DNA of 63,303 nucleotides from positions 1-63,303 of the forward strand of contig JAFLSX010000004.1 of assembly GCA_022510705.1 (NCBI GenBank), in the 5' to 3' direction. Shown piece by piece: positions 60,279 through 63,303 of this stretch (within the stretch, counting starts at the first letter, position 1; the number at the start of each line of letters is the position of its first letter). A model generated the notes under the pieces. That model did not search any database. It was not told the origin of the DNA and saw nothing but the letters and a program-made list of their open reading frames with translations. Made by a program: the position numbers and the translations under genes. This stretch comes from Lachnospiraceae bacterium (GTDB taxonomy: Bacteria; Bacillota; Clostridia; Lachnospirales; Lachnospiraceae).

Positions 60279-60335
60279 ATTTACCTCTCATTCTGCCGCA
60301 GCACGGTATATTTATAGTACACGACTCTAAAAAGT

Positions 60336-60363
60336 ATTATAGCATTTTTGGTCGGGTTGTAAA
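60336..60363 (-). promoter_or_regulatory. Sigma-A promoter of ppa (minus strand)
   Basis: Reading the minus strand: TTTACA (60363-60358), 16-nt spacer and TGC-TATAAT (60341-60336). Confidence 0.7.
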
Positions 60364-60397
60364 TATGTAAATGCGGAATGGGAAAAGAATATTTATA

Positions 60398-60426
60398 TTG
60401 AATGTTGTCTGAATAAAGGCTATAAT
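60398..60426 (+). promoter_or_regulatory. Sigma-A promoter of the TPR/YD-repeat gene
   Basis: TTGAAT (60398-60403), 17-nt spacer and perfect TATAAT (60421-60426), 50 nt before the start codon. Confidence 0.75.
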
Positions 60427-60475
60427 GGGGGGCACAAATTAAGAATATGTTTTGGATAAAAAACGGGAGAATACC

Positions 60476-61315
60476 ATGAAAAAATTACCCGAACTCATAA
60501 TCGGATCTGCAGCGACTGCTGCCTTACTGGTGATAACTGTCATTGCCATAATCATAGCGTCCGTAAAAGGAAGGTCCAATGATTATATCAAACATATGGA
60601 ACTGGCGCAGTATTGTCTTTACGAATCACGGTATGAGTATGCCATTGCGGAATATAAAGCGGCTATTGCAAGAATGCCGCGCAATGCGGAGGCATATCTG
60701 GCCCTGGCAGAAGTTTACATAGAATTAGAGAATGATGAAGCCGCAGTTGAAATCTTAGGGCAGGGAATAAAGAAAACAGGTGCGGAGGAACTGGCTGTTT
60801 ATTTAGTGAGAATGCAGAGGGACCAAGCAGTACAGAATGAAAATATACCGGAGGAGTCTGCCAGAGAAACGGAAAGTGAGAACGAAGATAACCAGGCAGA
60901 AGAAGAGAACAAAGGACCGAGAGAAGAAATATATTATCGGGACGACAGGACTTATAATATTTATGAATTTGATGCTGATGGAAACAGAGTAAAGGCTACT
61001 TATTATTTGAAAGACGGGACGATTGTTGACTATTGGGAATATGAATATGATGAGAACGGAAACCTTACAAAAGAAGCCTATTATCTGGAGGACGGAACGA
61101 TTGTCGACTATTGGGTATATGAATATGATGACAATGGAAATAAAGTAAAAATGGTCTATTATAAGGCAGATGGAACCATTGATTACTATAGCATATATGA
61201 ATATGACAGCAATGGAAACAGAGTAAAAGTAACCGGCTATAATGCAGACGGAACCATTATCGGCATCGATGAATTCGATGCCGATGGAAATAGGGTAGAA
61301 GCAACTTGGTATTAG
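60476..61315 (+). CDS. Membrane-anchored TPR protein with C-terminal YD-like repeats
   Basis: 279 aa from ATG 60476 (GGGAGA 6 nt upstream); a TTG at 60452 lacks an RBS. A membrane anchor (about 7-29) is followed by about two TPR units (AQYCLYESRYEYAIAEYKAA, AEAYLALAEVYIELE), an acidic linker, and then about five ~26-residue repeats of the form YEYDxNGNxVKxxYY...DGTI. The repeats resemble those of wall-associated or Rhs-like proteins. The part outside the cell probably includes the TPR and repeats. The function is unknown; peptide or glycan binding at the surface is plausible. It overlaps the convergent radical SAM gene by 4 nt at its end. Confidence 0.75.
   Translation: MKKLPELIIGSAATAALLVITVIAIIIASVKGRSNDYIKHMELAQYCLYESRYEYAIAEYKAAIARMPRNAEAYLALAEVYIELENDEAAVEILGQGIKKTGAEELAVYLVRMQRDQAVQNENIPEESARETESENEDNQAEEENKGPREEIYYRDDRTYNIYEFDADGNRVKATYYLKDGTIVDYWEYEYDENGNLTKEAYYLEDGTIVDYWVYEYDDNGNKVKMVYYKADGTIDYYSIYEYDSNGNRVKVTGYNADGTIIGIDEFDADGNRVEATWY
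60958..61312 (+). repeat. Tandem ~78-bp coding repeats
   Basis: The last ~355 nt of the TPR/YD gene encode about five degenerate units of roughly 26 codons, each with the EYDxNGN and DGTI motifs. The DNA copies have diverged, so recent expansion is not obvious. Confidence 0.7.
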
Positions 61316-62745
61316 GGCCGATTCTCACTCATTGCTTTCAAATAGGGCAGTTCCTTCTTCAAATCCAGACAAATGCTTCGATGCCAGAAAAACTCGCCCA
61401 CAAATAAGAGCTTATGGATGGGGTCCTCAAATAAAAGCGCCCGCAGCAAACGCTTCCAGGAATAAATTTTTTTGCTGGCATGGATATGTTCTAACTGCAG
61501 CTGATAGGGACTGATATGCTTTGGGTAGTGAACCACGCAGCCATTGTATTTAGACCAGTTCTCGTGGAGAAGTCTGTTCCGGTTCTTTTCATAGACGGGC
61601 GTGCCCGGGACAAAATACATGGACTGGATCAACACTCCTTTGATGCCGTTTTCAATAACAAAATCCGCCAGCCTATCGCCAATGCCTTTTCGGTCCTGGT
61701 CGCCGCCCATGATAAACAAACCGCGGACGCTGATTCCGTGGTTCTGGATGTTTTTGATGGCACGGCGGATTTCTTCTACCGTACTTCTTTTATGGAAAGT
61801 CTCAAATTCAGAGTCGTCGATAAACTCAATCCCGATTGCCAGCTCAAAGAAGCCCGCCTTTTTTAAAAGCGTCAGCATCTCCTCATCAAATCCTACTTCG
61901 TATCTGGCCTGAATGATAAATCGGGTATGTATCCCACTGTCTATGATCCCCCGAAGTACAGCCATAGCCCATTCCCGATCCGCAAAGAAATTATCATCCG
62001 TCAGCCAGACGGCGCGCAGCAGTCTGGGAAGCCGTCCGGAGTTGAAGAAATCCAGCGAATACCGGATATCCTTTATGACGTCTTCCACTGACCGGGTACG
62101 AACACGATGCCCATAAAGCCGTACCAGCGCACAGTAATCACAGTTGTGAGGACATCCTCTGGAGGCATGGACCTGTGGCCAGATTGTATTGTAATGCACT
62201 CGGTTTTTAAACTGATAGACCAGACTTCTGTCTGCAATCCCGTCGATGTTTTCGGGAGGCTGTCGTTTTCCGGTGGTCTTTACTTCTCCGTTCTCTAAAT
62301 AGGCCAGACCGGGAACATCCGCCGGATTCCCTTTTTCCAGCGCATGGAGCAGCTCCAAAATGCTTTCGTCCCCTTCTCCCAGCATCACATAGTCGCAATA
62401 GTGTACCGCCTCTTTATAATTCATGGTCGCATGAAGCCCGCCCATGACCACAACGGCATTTGTGTGCCTCTTAAAATAGCGGGCTATTTGGTATCCACGG
62501 TTGGCATTAAAAGTAAAGATACCGATGAAGATCACATCCGCATCCAAGACATCCGATTTGACAATTTTGGAAATTGCCTCACTGTACATATAGGTGTCCG
62601 AATATTTTTTCTTTACAATAGTAGCCAATGTATTTAATCCCACAGACGGCGTGCGAATATATCTGTCATACACCAGATGGTTCAAAATCGTGTTCTTGTA
62701 GGGGCGTTCGCCCGGCTCAATAAATCGTATTTTTTGAATATTCAT
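61312..62745 (-). CDS. B12-binding radical SAM protein
   Basis: 477 aa. A cobalamin-binding-like N-terminal domain (VIFIGIFTFNANRGYQIARY, VVVMGGLHATMNYKEAVHYCDYVMLGEGD) is followed by a radical SAM domain with ASRGCPHNCDYC (CxxxCxxC) and a C-terminal helical region. The layout matches BchE/HpnR-like enzymes; substrates are very varied and cannot be predicted. CCGGAGG lies upstream of ATG 62745, and a minus-strand promoter is present. Single-gene unit. Confidence 0.88.
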   Translation of the reverse strand: MNIQKIRFIEPGERPYKNTILNHLVYDRYIRTPSVGLNTLATIVKKKYSDTYMYSEAISKIVKSDVLDADVIFIGIFTFNANRGYQIARYFKRHTNAVVVMGGLHATMNYKEAVHYCDYVMLGEGDESILELLHALEKGNPADVPGLAYLENGEVKTTGKRQPPENIDGIADRSLVYQFKNRVHYNTIWPQVHASRGCPHNCDYCALVRLYGHRVRTRSVEDVIKDIRYSLDFFNSGRLPRLLRAVWLTDDNFFADREWAMAVLRGIIDSGIHTRFIIQARYEVGFDEEMLTLLKKAGFFELAIGIEFIDDSEFETFHKRSTVEEIRRAIKNIQNHGISVRGLFIMGGDQDRKGIGDRLADFVIENGIKGVLIQSMYFVPGTPVYEKNRNRLLHENWSKYNGCVVHYPKHISPYQLQLEHIHASKKIYSWKRLLRALLFEDPIHKLLFVGEFFWHRSICLDLKKELPYLKAMSENRP

Positions 62746-62787
62746 GCTGTTTCCTCCGGAATAAAAGGATATGCCGTCTTTTTAATT

Positions 62788-62816
62788 ATTTTACAATATT
62801 ATTTTTATTTTTACAA
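62788..62816 (-). promoter_or_regulatory. Sigma-A type promoter of the radical SAM gene (minus strand)
   Basis: Reading the minus strand: TTGTAA (62816-62811), 17-nt spacer and TAAAAT (62793-62788), about 43 nt before the start. Confidence 0.6.
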
Positions 62817-62859
62817 TATGACACATAATATCATGAATGAAAAGAGTAGAGGTTGCTCC

Positions 62860-62888
62860 TTTACTTTACTTGTACTATTTTATATAAT
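62860..62888 (+). promoter_or_regulatory. Sigma-A type promoter of the second aldo/keto reductase
   Basis: TTTACT (62860-62865), 17-nt spacer and perfect TATAAT (62883-62888), 37 nt before ATG 62925. Confidence 0.65.
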
Positions 62889-62924
62889 GAATGATGGAAA
62901 GTTATACAAGATATAAGGGAGAGT

Positions 62925-63303
62925 ATGGATATGAAATACAGACTGGATCGATATGGCAATCGGATTTCCCAGCTGGGTTATGGCTGCATGAGATTTACCA
63001 AAAAAGGAAACGCCATTGACTACGAAAAGGCTGAGAAGGAAGTGCTTCTTGCCATTGAAAAAGGTGTCAATTATTTTGATACTGCTTATATGTATCCCGG
63101 CAACGAGGAATGTCTTGGCCGGATCCTGGATGAAAACAAGTGCCGTGATAAGGTCTATATTGCGACCAAGCTTCCGCAGTATCTCATACGTTCCTCTGCG
63201 GCAATTGACAAAACATTTAACGAGGAACTGTCCCGTCTTCGCACAGACTATATTGACTACTACCTGATGCATATGTTTACAGATTATGCAGAATGGGAGC
63301 ATC
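62925..63303 (+). CDS. Aldo/keto reductase, 5' part only
   Basis: 126 codons are visible before the window ends. The barrel start YRLDRYGNRISQLGYGCMRF, the catalytic region NYFDTAYMYPGNEE, IATKLP and DYYLMHM show an aldo/keto reductase distinct from the one at 267. Whether it also has a C-terminal ferredoxin domain cannot be seen. AAGGGAGAG precedes ATG 62925; ATG 62931 is an alternative start. Confidence 0.9.
   Translation, partial: MDMKYRLDRYGNRISQLGYGCMRFTKKGNAIDYEKAEKEVLLAIEKGVNYFDTAYMYPGNEECLGRILDENKCRDKVYIATKLPQYLIRSSAAIDKTFNEELSRLRTDYIDYYLMHMFTDYAEWEH

Overview
This window looks like chromosome of a Gram-positive, endospore-forming anaerobe of the class Clostridia, most likely a gut-type Lachnospiraceae species. 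The placement is inferred from gene content and order, not from a search. The evidence is: the rpmF-plsX-acpP-rnc-smc-ftsY and ylxM-ffh-rpsP-khpA-rimM-trmD-rplS orders; spoIVA and a spoVAF-type germination gene; an oxygen-sensitive class III ribonucleotide reductase (nrdD-nrdG); a tyrosyl T-box leader; strong Shine-Dalgarno sites; several TTG starts; and sigma-A type promoters with 17-bp spacers. No tRNA, rRNA, CRISPR array, prophage or intact insertion sequence was seen.

Layout. 1-11.0 kb: end of rpmF, an iron-sulfur aldo/keto reductase, a TraX-like protein, then plsX-acpP (lipid synthesis), rnc, smc, ftsY, a threonine ammonia-lyase and a YitT protein. 11.1-20.9 kb: signal recognition, ribosome and tRNA genes (ylxM, ffh, rpsP, khpA, rimM, trmD, rplS), then lepB-rbgA-lepB-rnhB and a FliK-like/FlhB-like pair. 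trmD carries an unusual C-terminal GNAT-like extension. 20.9-24.4 kb: a VanG-type D-Ala-D-Ser ligase followed by a VanT serine racemase split into overlapping membrane and racemase genes. The promoter has four 11-bp direct repeats where a -35 box should be. 24.4-30.5 kb: yraN, pgeF, a two-component system with a very large sensor kinase, and a long PRPP synthetase on the minus strand.

30.5-35.6 kb: DUF512 protein-der-plsY-gpsA plus an unknown gene. 35.6-37.9 kb: an AT-richer accessory patch with a broken GNAT gene, an autoregulated marR operon, a 45-codon small gene with its own promoter and terminator, and repeats. 37.9-45.7 kb: metF (minus), a MoxR ATPase/VWA pair, T-box-tyrS, three unknown genes and spoIVA. 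45.7-57.2 kb: nucleoside salvage (punA, cdd, mtaD), a membrane MutS-like ATPase, rnhA, a small membrane protein, a HAD phosphatase, a WYL regulator, an aminotransferase, and NrdR-box-controlled nrdD-nrdG-dut. 57.2-63.3 kb: spoVAF, degV, ppa (minus), a TPR/YD-repeat membrane protein, a B12-binding radical SAM protein (minus) and the start of a second aldo/keto reductase.

The most interesting signals are regulatory. At both spoIVA and spoVAF a terminator-like hairpin ends a few bases before the start codon and holds the ribosome-binding site in its 3' arm. A candidate sporulation promoter (sigma-E at spoIVA, sigma-G at spoVAF) starts transcription inside that hairpin, so read-through RNA should be untranslatable while sporulation RNA is free. 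Other leads are a long hairpin just ahead of rnc (possible RNase III self-control), the activator-type repeats before the vanG-like gene, and tandem palindromes on the marR promoter.
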